Origin: Streptococcus australis ATCC 700641
GTDB lineage: Bacteria; Bacillota; Bacilli; Lactobacillales; Streptococcaceae
Length of the DNA: 64,000 nucleotides
NCBI RefSeq assembly: GCF_000186465.1
Contig: NZ_GL636091.1
Coordinates: 1,250,981-1,314,980 of the forward strand
Reading direction: 5' to 3'
The notes beneath the pieces were generated by a model that saw only the letters and a program-made list of their open reading frames with translations, had not been told where the DNA came from and searched no databases. This document shows positions 49,634-58,585 of this stretch, one piece after another (position 1 is the stretch's first letter; each line of letters opens with the position of its first letter). Both the position numbers and the translations under genes were made by a program.

Positions 49634-50677
49634 ATGGAGAAAAATAAGCTCAAAGCAATTATGTTTGCCTTTCTGGCAGCTGTTTTTTATGCCATAAATG
49701 TACCGATATCAAAGGTTCTTTTGCAGCATGTGGGCCCGACTACAATGGCAGCATTGTTGTATCTTGGTGCTGGGATTGGTATTGGGATGATGTCACTCTT
49801 TAATAAGAAGGACAGGGAGAAAGCTGAGAGCCTGACAAAAGCCGAACTTCCCTATATTGTCGGAATGATTGTTCTCGATATTGCTGCACCGATTTTTCTG
49901 ATGCTTGGAATCAGCTATGGTTCCTCTGCCAATGCATCGCTTCTCGGGAATTTTGAAATTGTGGCGACGACAGTCATTGCCTTGATTCTCTTCAAAGAAG
50001 CTGTAACCAAAAGATTATGGGTAGCTATTGGGCTAATCACCCTGTCAAGCATCTTGCTGTCGTTTGAAGGAACAGACAGCTTTCATTTCTCTTATGGTTC
50101 TTTGCTGGTGATCATGGCTACCGTTTGCTGGGGACTTGAAAATAACTGCACTAGAGAACTATCATCAAAGAGCACCTATCAAATTGTGATGCTAAAAGGC
50201 CTATGCTCAGGTCTTGGCGCTCTGGTCATTTCCCTTATAAAAAAAGAGTCCTTTCCAGGATTTGGCTATATCGCCATTGCCTTGGCTTTAGGTTTTGTGG
50301 CTTACGGACTCAGCATTTTCATGTATGTGAGAGCCCAGAATGTTCTCGGAGCAGCTAAAACTAGTGCCTATTATGCTGTCAATCCCTTGATCGGGGCTCT
50401 CCTTGCTTTTGTATTTTTAAGTGAATCCTTATCCTGGATGTATGTGATCGCCTTGATCGTGATGGTCATTGGTTCTGCTTTAGTGGTAGTCGATACGTTT
50501 ATTCGCCAACATGACCATGAACACCAGCATACATTCACGCATAGCCATGGCGGAAGTACCCACACGCATACGGTAAGGCATTCGCATGTCCACAAGCATT
50601 ATCTAACAGAAGAGAAGCACAGACATCGTCATTCTATCGAGGAACTAGAGTGTCTAGCAGAGGAAAAAGATAGGTAA
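49634..50677 (+). CDS. EamA/DMT-family transporter with histidine-rich tail
   Basis: This membrane protein of about 347 residues has ten hydrophobic helices in two EamA repeats (KLKAIMFAFLAAVFYAINVP near the start, a second repeat from about residue 155). After the last helix, residues about 290-330 form a very His-rich cytoplasmic tail such as HDHEHQHTFTHSHGG and HTHTVRHSHVHKH. Such tails bind Zn, Ni or Co in metal transporters, so metal transport or sensing is plausible. Its base composition looks less AT-rich than neighbouring island genes. Confidence 0.82.
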   Translation: MEKNKLKAIMFAFLAAVFYAINVPISKVLLQHVGPTTMAALLYLGAGIGIGMMSLFNKKDREKAESLTKAELPYIVGMIVLDIAAPIFLMLGISYGSSANASLLGNFEIVATTVIALILFKEAVTKRLWVAIGLITLSSILLSFEGTDSFHFSYGSLLVIMATVCWGLENNCTRELSSKSTYQIVMLKGLCSGLGALVISLIKKESFPGFGYIAIALALGFVAYGLSIFMYVRAQNVLGAAKTSAYYAVNPLIGALLAFVFLSESLSWMYVIALIVMVIGSALVVVDTFIRQHDHEHQHTFTHSHGGSTHTHTVRHSHVHKHYLTEEKHRHRHSIEELECLAEEKDR

Positions 50678-50853
50678 AAGCAAATAGAAGATAGGCTATT
50701 ACGAGAGGCTGATATGAAATCAGAATGAGCTGCCTTTGTTCTGAAATTCGGTAGATGCGAAGAGTTTCTGAGAGCTATCGGTAAAACTTGTATGGACAGA
50801 TTAAAAGTTGGAGTACCATCTTTGCCTCGTTTTTGAGAAAGGACAAAGAAAAA

Positions 50854-51462
50854 ATGGAAGCACAAATTTTTTTGATGGGTGGAAATCCACCGATAAAGAA
50901 CCATACGATTGTTAATAAAATTTTGTCATCAAGGAAGATCGAAAGAATTGTCATTTTTACAGTTTATCGAGAAAATTTGGAACCGTATATGAAAAAGTAC
51001 ACGGAAGTTTTCCGAAGCCATTTTTCTAACCTAAACACTGATTACTTACTCTTGGACACTGAGCAGATTGATTTTGATAGCTATCTAGATGCTGATGTCA
51101 TCATCATCGGTGGTGGAAATACGGAAAAGTATCTAGCTACTTATGTCAATCAGGAGTTCAAAAATTATATCGTTCATATGCTGAATAAAGGGGCGAAAGT
51201 TATGGGATTTTCTGCAGGAGCCCTATTATTAGGAGAAAAAGTCTATGTTTCACCTAATGATCATTCAGATCATCATATAAAGATAAAAAATGGATTAGGA
51301 CTCTTTAGTCAGTTTTTAATTAGTGTCCATTATGATTCCTGGAATGATAAAGCTAATAAGGATAGAGCTGAAGAACTCGTTCATGTTCCCATAATTCCAC
51401 TAAATGATCATTCATGTCTTGTATTGGATAAACTTGGAAACATTATTGAGAAAATTGACTAG
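50854..51462 (+). CDS. Peptidase S51 (dipeptidase E-like) family protein
   Basis: This protein of about 202 residues has the nucleophile elbow MGFSAGALLLGE near residue 120, matching the G-x-SAGA motif of the S51 Ser-His-Glu peptidases and cyanophycinases. ADVIIIGGGNTEKYL near residue 85 fits the fold. A candidate histidine lies in ISVHYDSWND. ATG 50854 with AAAGGAC upstream is preferred. The 50678-50853 gap holds no gene. Confidence 0.75.
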   Translation: MEAQIFLMGGNPPIKNHTIVNKILSSRKIERIVIFTVYRENLEPYMKKYTEVFRSHFSNLNTDYLLLDTEQIDFDSYLDADVIIIGGGNTEKYLATYVNQEFKNYIVHMLNKGAKVMGFSAGALLLGEKVYVSPNDHSDHHIKIKNGLGLFSQFLISVHYDSWNDKANKDRAEELVHVPIIPLNDHSCLVLDKLGNIIEKID

Positions 51463-51568
51463 TTTTCATTATCTAAATCTTGATCTAGGTAACTAAAGTG
51501 TAGACAAACTGGATGGGTTACTAGTGAAAACTGCAAGAAGTGTTGGAAAGTGAATCGGAGAGTGCGTG

Positions 51569-52447
51569 ATGAATTTTAGTAGTAAGATAGCCATAAATAA
51601 AGGCTGGTCAGATGATAAAAAATATTGTGTGACAGATCAAAATCAGCAAAAATATTTCTTGCGTGTTTCTGATAAGGAGAAGTTAGATTCTAAAAAATTT
51701 GAATTTGATATGATGGAGAAAGTGGCTTCTCTTGGAATTCCGATGTGTAAGCCAATTAGCATAGAACTCTGCGATGACGAAGTACATTCTTTACACGAAT
51801 GGATAGACGGGAAAGATGCAAGAGAAACCATTTTAACTGTTTCGAAAGAACAACAATACACTTACGGAGTAGAAGCAGGAAGAATCCTTCGAAAAATTCA
51901 TTCTCTTCCTGTTACAGAAGTTCGTGAAGATTGGGAATCCTTTTTTAATCGTAAAATTGATGACAAAATCAAAAAATATAAAGAATGCCCCGTTCAATAC
52001 GAAAATGGTCAGATTTTTATTGAGTTTTTAAATGCAAATCGAGAATGGTTAAAAGACAGACCTCAGGTTTTCCAACATGGAGATTATCATATCGGAAATT
52101 TCATGATTGGTGAAGATCGTAAAATTTATGTCATTGACTTTGATCGATTTGACCTTGGAGATCCTTGGGAGGAATTCAATCGTATTGTATGGTCTGCTCA
52201 AGTCTCTCCCTCTTTTGCGTCTGGTATGATAGATGGATATTTTGATCATAAGGTTCCCGATTTATTTTGGAAGCTTCTCGCTATCTATATTCTAAATAAC
52301 CTAGTTGGTGCTCTGCCATGGGCTATACCATACGGAGCTGAAGAAATATCAGTAATGCAACATCAAGCTAGGGAAATTTTAGAATGGTATGATGATTTGA
52401 ATCAAATCATTCCTAGTTGGTACTTGAACAAGAAGAAGACTGAATAA
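51569..52447 (+). CDS. APH/choline-kinase-family phosphotransferase
   Basis: This protein of about 292 residues has the Brenner-like catalytic loop VFQHGDYHIGNFMI near residue 168 and the metal-binding VIDFDRFDLGDPWEE near 190, both typical of aminoglycoside phosphotransferase-fold kinases. An N-terminal lobe with NQQKYFLRVSDKEK supplies the ATP lysine. Members phosphorylate aminoglycosides, macrolides, sugars or choline; the substrate here is not predictable. Confidence 0.78.
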   Translation: MNFSSKIAINKGWSDDKKYCVTDQNQQKYFLRVSDKEKLDSKKFEFDMMEKVASLGIPMCKPISIELCDDEVHSLHEWIDGKDARETILTVSKEQQYTYGVEAGRILRKIHSLPVTEVREDWESFFNRKIDDKIKKYKECPVQYENGQIFIEFLNANREWLKDRPQVFQHGDYHIGNFMIGEDRKIYVIDFDRFDLGDPWEEFNRIVWSAQVSPSFASGMIDGYFDHKVPDLFWKLLAIYILNNLVGALPWAIPYGAEEISVMQHQAREILEWYDDLNQIIPSWYLNKKKTE

Positions 52448-52576
52448 TAAAAGAGCTTAAATATCAATTTGAAGAAATGTCAGGATTATTTGCTCAATTT
52501 CAAATATATCTAACTATCTTTAAAACAGATGATTTTTATCACTACGAGTTAAAGTCTCACAGTAAGGAGTTTAAAC

Positions 52577-53362
52577 ATGAAATTCCATGAATTTGGTGAT
52601 AAGAATTTGCCTCCTATTTTACTAATACACGGCGGTGGCAGTTCTTGGTGGAATTATCTTCGTCAAGCACGGATCTTATCAAAAGAATACCGTGTTATTT
52701 TACCTACTTTGAATGGTCACGGTGAAGAATATCATCTCGATTATGTTTCTACGGAAGATTCTGCTTTGGAAATCCTAAACTATATCAAAGCCAACTGTGG
52801 CGGGAAGTTGTTTGCGATTGGTGGTGTTTCGCTTGGTGGTCAAATTGCTATGGAGCTTTTGTCCTTAGACAGCGAGATAGCTGAGAAGGCTATTATAGAC
52901 GGAAGCCTCTGTATTCCTCAACCAAGGCTAGATAAAATCAGCATCTTTCTAGTGTCTCTGTTTGGTAAACTGATGTTCAGTAAATTCTCTTGCAAACTCC
53001 AGTTAAGCATGATGGACAAACTCTATCCTAAACTGGCTTATCCAGAAGAGATAAAAGCATATTATTTGGAGGATCTGCCAAGGACGCCTATCAAAACATT
53101 AGTGACTATTTTCAAAACCTATATGGGGTGTTACAAGCTCAAGGATACAATTTCTACTAGCAAGGCCAAGGTTCTGTATATCTATGGTGAAAAAGAATTG
53201 AACTATGTGAAAGAGTCAGCTAGATTGTTTCAGCAGCTACATTCCAATACGATCCTGTATGAAGCAAAGGGCTATAACCACGGCTATTTATCAACTTACC
53301 TGCCTCAAGAGTGGATTGAGTTGGTGGTACCATTTTTAAAGAGCGACCCATTGGAAATCTGA
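52577..53362 (+). CDS. Alpha/beta hydrolase
   Basis: This 261-residue protein has the oxyanion-hole HGGGSSWWNYL, the nucleophile elbow GGVSLGGQIAM (Ser near residue 87), an acid in YIYGEKELNY and the catalytic histidine in KGYNHGYLSTY. These define a complete triad of the MhpC-like hydrolases. No signal peptide is visible, so it is cytoplasmic. It is followed 21 bp later by the ADP-ribosylglycohydrolase gene. Confidence 0.83.
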   Translation: MKFHEFGDKNLPPILLIHGGGSSWWNYLRQARILSKEYRVILPTLNGHGEEYHLDYVSTEDSALEILNYIKANCGGKLFAIGGVSLGGQIAMELLSLDSEIAEKAIIDGSLCIPQPRLDKISIFLVSLFGKLMFSKFSCKLQLSMMDKLYPKLAYPEEIKAYYLEDLPRTPIKTLVTIFKTYMGCYKLKDTISTSKAKVLYIYGEKELNYVKESARLFQQLHSNTILYEAKGYNHGYLSTYLPQEWIELVVPFLKSDPLEI

Positions 53363-53383
53363 TATGCTGTAAGGAGAAATCTT

Positions 53384-54232
53384 ATGCTAGGGGCAATAGT
53401 TGGAGACATTGTAGGTTCTGTTTACGAATGGGGCAATATTAAAACGAAAGACTTTCTATTATTTCGTGAGGATTGTTTTTTCACTGATGATACGGTTATG
53501 ACCTGTGCTGTTGCTGAAGCCATCATGAACGGTGGTCAGAAGGATGACTTTATTAATGCCATGAAGAAATATGGTAGAATGTATCCCGATGCAGGTTACG
53601 GTGCAAGATTTGGGAATTGGGTTGATGGCGACGATCGAGAACCTTATAATAGCTTTGGAAATGGCTCAGCAATGCGTGTTTCTCCATGTGCCTGGACCAT
53701 GGATTGTAGTTTCTGTGCACGAACGGGAGCCTGGCCGTCCAGAAGAGCAGTTGCACGACTTTCTGCAGAGGTGACTCATAACCATCCAGAGGGGGTCAAA
53801 GGAGCTATGGCGACGTCTGATGCTATCTTTATGTGTCGTTATTACTTTGGAGGTTACAGTGGCGACTATGGAAAACCGATCAACGATAATCCTACAGAGT
53901 GTAAGAGACTCATCAAGGAACACATAGAACAAGAGTATGGATATAATCTTTCTCAAACACTAGATGAAATTCGTCCTACTTATCGTTTTAATGAAACTTG
54001 CCAGAATACGGTACCTCAGGCCATCATTGCCTTTCTTGAAAGTACAGATTTTGAAGATGCTATTCGAAATGCGATTTCTCTTGGTGGGGACAGCGACACT
54101 CTTGCTGCAATCACAGGAAGTATCGCCGAGGCAGCTTATGGAATTCCTGAGTGGATTAAAGACAAGGCCTATAGCTATCTCGATGAGCCTTTGAAAGAGG
54201 TGCTCAGACGATGGGAAAAGGAAGTTGGATGA
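53384..54232 (+). CDS. ADP-ribosylglycohydrolase (DraG/ARH) family protein
   Basis: This 282-residue enzyme has LGAIVGDIVGSVYEWGNIKT at the N-terminus, the metal-binding FFTDDTVMT near 46 and GGDSDTLAAITGSIAEA near 235, the complete di-Mg site of the family. It is expected to remove ADP-ribose from proteins or nucleic acids. In an array of orphan immunity-like genes it could counter an ADP-ribosylating toxin, which is inference. AAGGAG precedes the ATG. Confidence 0.88.
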   Translation: MLGAIVGDIVGSVYEWGNIKTKDFLLFREDCFFTDDTVMTCAVAEAIMNGGQKDDFINAMKKYGRMYPDAGYGARFGNWVDGDDREPYNSFGNGSAMRVSPCAWTMDCSFCARTGAWPSRRAVARLSAEVTHNHPEGVKGAMATSDAIFMCRYYFGGYSGDYGKPINDNPTECKRLIKEHIEQEYGYNLSQTLDEIRPTYRFNETCQNTVPQAIIAFLESTDFEDAIRNAISLGGDSDTLAAITGSIAEAAYGIPEWIKDKAYSYLDEPLKEVLRRWEKEVG

Positions 54233-54298
54233 ATTTATAGAAAAAAGGCTGTTGCTCGATAATCGTTAAATTTCCGAGACCAGATGGAGGTGAACCGA

Positions 54299-55084
54299 GT
54301 GATTCAACTTAGCCGTTTTAAAAAAGTGAATGAAAATTGTTTAATTGACAATCATCACCAATCCGATAAGGGGTTTGAAAATATAAATACCAAAGAAGGT
54401 ACACTCATTGGCTGCCATCAATCTCAGAAAAATAACTTAATATGGTTTGCTTATCGAAAAAGTAGCCATGAAATCCGGATTGAAGTGAGAGACGAAAAGA
54501 ATCTTCAAAGTTCTTGTTTAAATCTGGAAGATAGCTTTCTTGATTCTGAGGTAACTTTTAAGGGTTTCTCTGATAATAGAGTCATCGTTTCATTAACAGC
54601 GGGACAGGACGGCTCACAGGACTTTTGCCTTGAATTTTTGAATCATGAACTAAGTGTGAGACATAAATTTCCACGAAATCTGGTGTATGTTTTTACGATT
54701 CACGAGGATAGTTCGTTGTTGGTAAATTTTTACACGACGGAATTTTATAAGATATCGAATCATGATTTTCAAATAACATTTAGCCAACGATTCCCTGTAT
54801 TTGAACAGGATGGGTTATCAAACGTTTGGAAGATTAACAATTCTTACGGTGTATTCTCCACAACGGAAGAAAGATGGTTCGTGTTTCATTTAGAGACATT
54901 AGAGATCATTGATGAAATGGTAATAGATATATGCCAAGGAGACTACTCTGGGATAGACACGCTGTTTCCGACAGGAGATCAATTGATTTTTAGATGCTAT
55001 CTTTACAATGAAGGAACAAAAGAAGTCGAATACATGAGTGTGGAAAAGCGTGATTTGGAGAGCATACTTGAAACAACAAGCTAG
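54299..55084 (+). CDS. Hypothetical protein, strand-rich
   Basis: This protein of about 261 residues has no recognised family. It shows repeated aromatic-hydrophobic strands such as NLIWFAYRKSSHEIRIEVRD, RVIVSLTAGQDGSQDFCLEF and ERWFVFHLETLEIIDEMV, which may indicate a beta-propeller-like or sandwich fold. The GTG at 54299 is preferred because GGAGG lies 8 bases upstream; the ATG at 54284 lacks a ribosome site. It lies 11 bp before the next small acidic protein. Confidence 0.6.
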   Translation: MIQLSRFKKVNENCLIDNHHQSDKGFENINTKEGTLIGCHQSQKNNLIWFAYRKSSHEIRIEVRDEKNLQSSCLNLEDSFLDSEVTFKGFSDNRVIVSLTAGQDGSQDFCLEFLNHELSVRHKFPRNLVYVFTIHEDSSLLVNFYTTEFYKISNHDFQITFSQRFPVFEQDGLSNVWKINNSYGVFSTTEERWFVFHLETLEIIDEMVIDICQGDYSGIDTLFPTGDQLIFRCYLYNEGTKEVEYMSVEKRDLESILETTS

Positions 55085-55095
55085 GAGGGTTATCG

Positions 55096-55662
55096 ATGGT
55101 TATATTGGAATTGTATCAAGGTGATTATAAAAAAGATTTAGTCGTGTTTGATTCTTTAGAAGAGGGAAGAGCCTTTGTAGCGCAAATCCCGGGATATACT
55201 TTAGAAAAAGAAGATAGTTTTGATGTGGAGTATTTTAATCCAAAAAATCTACCGGATTATATGGAGATTGTCTTCAATGGAAATATTGTCCCTTTATCTA
55301 GATTTTCGTTTAATTCTGAGGAAAATGTGGACATTATTTGGAAAGAAATTTCGAATCTATCCGTTAAAAACGATAAAATGATCGAAGGAGCTACAAAAGT
55401 AGATGCATATGTCGTGAATAACGATGAAGTGAAAGCTTATGTCGAAGCACGAGAAGCAAACTTCCGCAAGGCAAAAGCATTCCTAGAAAACAAAGGGTAT
55501 GAAGTTGACAGAAGCTTTTTCGGAAGTGAAGACGGCGAAGCGATTCTCTACAGAAAACGCGGCACCGAAGATTGGCACTTCTTATGCCACTTAGACCCGC
55601 TGTTTGTAGAGATTGAAGATGTCGAAGAATATGTGAAAGAAGCGATGGAAGATATTCAATAG
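55096..55662 (+). CDS. Hypothetical acidic protein, RraB-like C-terminal half
   Basis: This 188-residue protein with a strong GGAGGG ribosome site has a C-terminal part (REANFRKAKAFLENKGYEVD, then SFFGSEDGEAILYRKRG). It has the alpha-beta layout of RraB-type RNase E inhibitor domains, but the match is weak. The first 45 residues are duplicated in the truncated gene at 48054. It is acidic and small, like many immunity proteins. The role is unknown. Confidence 0.6.
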   Translation: MVILELYQGDYKKDLVVFDSLEEGRAFVAQIPGYTLEKEDSFDVEYFNPKNLPDYMEIVFNGNIVPLSRFSFNSEENVDIIWKEISNLSVKNDKMIEGATKVDAYVVNNDEVKAYVEAREANFRKAKAFLENKGYEVDRSFFGSEDGEAILYRKRGTEDWHFLCHLDPLFVEIEDVEEYVKEAMEDIQ

Positions 55663-55767
55663 TCACACAAAGTTCTTTGTGAGTGTATGCCACTGCTTGA
55701 GTAGACGGATTGAGCAGTAAAGAGAAACATCTAGCACTATCTAGCTTCTTAAGGAGAAATATCTATC

Positions 55768-56026
55768 ATGAAAATGGAAATCGGGAAAACCTATCTTGTA
55801 AAATAAGATTATCGCATTAATTCCTCAAGATATGATTAAACGGATTCCATTTTTTGTTAGAAAACATGCTATTACACGTACTGTTAAGAGAGTATCGCTC
55901 GAGTATCCGGAGTTGTATGCTGTAGCTGAACAAGAAGGCCAACTTCCTGAAAAGGAAGCTCAAGAATTGCGACAAATTCTTACAGATATTTTCCAAGAGA
56001 AAATGAACAAGCATAAGATTAAATAA
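55768..56026 (+). pseudogene. Frameshifted small gene, unknown family
   Basis: AAGGAG and ATG 55768 start a frame KMEIGKTYLVK that stops after 12 codons. One base later the frame continues as KIIALIPQDMIKRIPFFVRK and ends FQEKMNKHKIK at 56026. Removing one base near 55801-55804 would give a single protein of about 86 residues with a good ribosome site. Alternatively only the inner ATG at 55832 is used for a 64-residue protein. A helical, positively charged product is predicted either way. Confidence 0.5.
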
Positions 56027-56073
56027 GCTTGAGATTTATCAATAAGATGTCGATTGAGCATTAGGAGTTGAGA

Positions 56074-56880
56074 ATGGCAATTAATGGCGTTAAAATCATT
56101 GACAGTGATCAAGGGTATGACATTTACAATGAGGTAGTTGGTCGCTATAGAGATGGTGATCATGTAGCCAATATTATCAAGGATATCCTCGATGCGGAGA
56201 AAGATTACTGTCAAACAGACTTTTTTACAGAGATTTATTGGACTGCTCTTGCCTACTCACTGTGGAAGATTGGTCACCTGACAGACGATATCAGAGATAA
56301 AACCTTGGAGCTTATCAAAAAAGGGGCTGATCCATTTTGGTTGGAAATAGATTCAAAGGCTTTGAAGCAAAGGCAAAAGTTCTTGGATAAACTTGCTATC
56401 CAGTTGCAAACTGAAAATCCTAGGCCTCTAAAGGTCCCTAAAGCCAAAACTAAACGCAAACCTTACTTTGAAGAAGGAGATATCCTTGTTGTTAAGTTCC
56501 AAGATGAGTATGGTCTTGTCTTTGTATCTATTGTTGAGCAGAGTCCTAGAAAGCTTGAGTATCATTTTGCTTGCACGCGCCTCTTACAGACAAAAAAGCC
56601 CACCATCGATGATTTTTTGACCAGTCATATCTCCTGTAAGATGGACAATACAAAGTTTGCTCTGGTTACAGATTGCTGGTTCAATCACAAAGATTTAGGA
56701 CAATTATTAGATAATATTGAAAAAATTGGACAAGTGAAACTTAGACCTTTTAGTCTTTGGATGCTGGCACCTGCCCATAATTTAGAAGATATTTATGAAG
56801 AAATCACTAGAGATAAAGGTTCTTCTGGCCTTCGATTCATCGAAAGCTACAAACTCGTCGATGATATTTTTCCAGTTTAA
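56074..56880 (+). CDS. Immunity-like protein with DUF4259-type N-terminus
   Basis: This protein of about 268 residues has an N-terminal helical domain (DGDHVANIIKDILDAEKDYC, then EIYWTALAYSLWKIGHL) that resembles DUF4259-like immunity proteins. A second domain begins near residue 130 with YFEEGDILVVKFQDEYGLVF, reminiscent of Imm26-like folds. Both resemblances are from memory of the family patterns and need a profile search. AGGAG precedes ATG 56074. Confidence 0.55.
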   Translation: MAINGVKIIDSDQGYDIYNEVVGRYRDGDHVANIIKDILDAEKDYCQTDFFTEIYWTALAYSLWKIGHLTDDIRDKTLELIKKGADPFWLEIDSKALKQRQKFLDKLAIQLQTENPRPLKVPKAKTKRKPYFEEGDILVVKFQDEYGLVFVSIVEQSPRKLEYHFACTRLLQTKKPTIDDFLTSHISCKMDNTKFALVTDCWFNHKDLGQLLDNIEKIGQVKLRPFSLWMLAPAHNLEDIYEEITRDKGSSGLRFIESYKLVDDIFPV

Positions 56881-56910
56881 TGCTTATGTGATAAAGGGGG
56901 AAATGGTGAA

Positions 56911-57930
56911 TCATTCCCACATGCTATGTTGGGCTCTGACTCCATAGCTATCAATCGAACCATCTGAATTGAACTTGGATTCAATACGGTATCTTTTCCA
57001 GAGGTCGTAATCTGCTGTTTGGATGGTTAGGATAAAGTTGTTATCCTTATCAGAGACGTTATAATCAGCTGGATTGACTTCAAAGATATCGATTAATTTT
57101 CGTGTTTGAAAATCTTGGAGCTTGAGATTTGCTAGCTTGATATGATTGATGGAAATTTCTTCTAGTTGCTTGTTATCCTTAGGTGATCTGTAATAGGTGA
57201 TGATGCAGTTTTTGAGCTGATCAGTATCTTTACCTGTGGGGGTAAGGCTCATAAAGCCAAAGGACTGATTATCCCGCTTGACTTCGAGAAGCTGACCGTA
57301 GTAGAAGTGGTCATTTTTGGGATTGGTGATGGAGCTCTCTGCGCCTTTATCTCCAAAGGTATAGCCTTGGTCTAAAAGCTCGGAAGCCTTGGTCTCCCCG
57401 ATAATGACAGTGGTATCTTGAATGGTTACTGGAACGGGTTGAGCTGGAAGGCCACTCATCATCATGCAAAACATAAAAACATAGCTCGTTAAAAAAGCTG
57501 TTCCTATAAAAGCCTTGGTTGATGCATAGGCATGACTGTTTTGAAAGTTTTTTCTTATAGCTAATACGATAAATTTCCCAATACTTTTTAAAACCATACT
57601 AACAAGTACGATAAAAAATTGTTTTTTCAAACATTCATAAATGGCTTGAGGAAAGCTATTACCATGATAGTAGAAGCCAGCCAATACGAGGAGATTTACG
57701 ATTAGATAGATTAGAAAGAACCAATGAATCTCTTTAAGGGCATTAGCATCAGTGGTTTCTTCATAGTCAACGTGAATTCTTCCTTGAACAGCTTGGCCAA
57801 GTTTATAGATCCATTTTGGGACATCTTTCCCTTGTCTGACCGCAACTACGAGTCTGATATAGAGATAGATAGTAAAGGATAAGGATAGAAAGAAAAGAGC
57901 ATAAAACCCTAAAACAATACTAGTGAACAT
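56911..57930 (-). CDS. Membrane protein, paralogue of 62364-63380
   Basis: This 339-residue protein has four hydrophobic segments in the first 180 residues and a soluble C-terminal domain. The start of that domain, TVIIGETKASELLDQGYTFG, is clearly related to ITLAETKASDLMEAGFDIYV in the protein at 62364. The C-terminal half is strand-rich and ends RIESKFNSDGSIDSYGVRAQ. Extracytoplasmic placement of the soluble domain is likely but not certain. It is the only minus-strand gene in the array and is divergent from the DUF1877 gene. The function is unknown. Confidence 0.65.
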   Translation of the reverse strand: MFTSIVLGFYALFFLSLSFTIYLYIRLVVAVRQGKDVPKWIYKLGQAVQGRIHVDYEETTDANALKEIHWFFLIYLIVNLLVLAGFYYHGNSFPQAIYECLKKQFFIVLVSMVLKSIGKFIVLAIRKNFQNSHAYASTKAFIGTAFLTSYVFMFCMMMSGLPAQPVPVTIQDTTVIIGETKASELLDQGYTFGDKGAESSITNPKNDHFYYGQLLEVKRDNQSFGFMSLTPTGKDTDQLKNCIITYYRSPKDNKQLEEISINHIKLANLKLQDFQTRKLIDIFEVNPADYNVSDKDNNFILTIQTADYDLWKRYRIESKFNSDGSIDSYGVRAQHSMWE

Positions 57931-58047
57931 GACTATTCCCTCTATTTAACATTCAATAAAACAATTTCTTAGCTCCATTATAGCATTTTCTATAAAATAG
58001 AGCTAAAAACATCAGTATTATCCTACAAGATTCAAAGGAGAAAAATC

Positions 58048-58554
58048 ATGGGAATGATTGCCAATTATCAATATTTACCAGACAATGAATTAGAACAAAT
58101 AAAATGTCTTTCTAACCAAGAAGATGACTTGTTAGATTTTGCTGAGGATTCCGCTGATACTCATGATATCTTAATAGATATTGACAAAATGTGGGATGCT
58201 CTTCTCTTTGTCATGACAGGATTTAGTAGTTCAGAATTTTTGGATGACAATCCCTTGAGAGAAGCTGTTTTAGGGGTGACTCCTCTAGAGGATGTATCTG
58301 AATATATCGCCTATACTGAAAAATCGAGAATTTCGGCTATCAGTTAAGCTTTAGAAGAATTTGATATGGACAAGGCTTTGAAAGACTTTAGTATGGAAGC
58401 ATGCAAGAAAGCCGACTTGTATCCTGATATTTGGGATTATCTTGAGGAAGAGGAAGAAATAAAGGATGATATTTTAACCTGCTTTGTCAAAATGAAAGCC
58501 TTTTACAAGGAAATCTTAAACCACAAGGGGAATGTCTTAGTGACCATTTGTTAA
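58048..58554 (+). pseudogene. DUF1877 (YfbM-type) gene with premature stop
   Basis: The frame starts at an AAAGGAG-preceded ATG, reads GMIANYQYLPDNELEQIKCL and IDIDKMWDALLFVMTGF, typical of DUF1877, and hits TAA at 58345-58347. The same frame continues without any shift as ALEEFDMDKALKDFSMEACK through YPDIWDYLEEEEEIKDD and ends LNHKGNVLVTIC. The two parts make one normal DUF1877 protein of about 168 residues, so a single nonsense change (for example AAA, CAA or GAA to TAA) has broken it. Confidence 0.85.
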
Positions 58555-58585
58555 GGTTTTTATATTCCATTAGAAAGGTAGCCCC

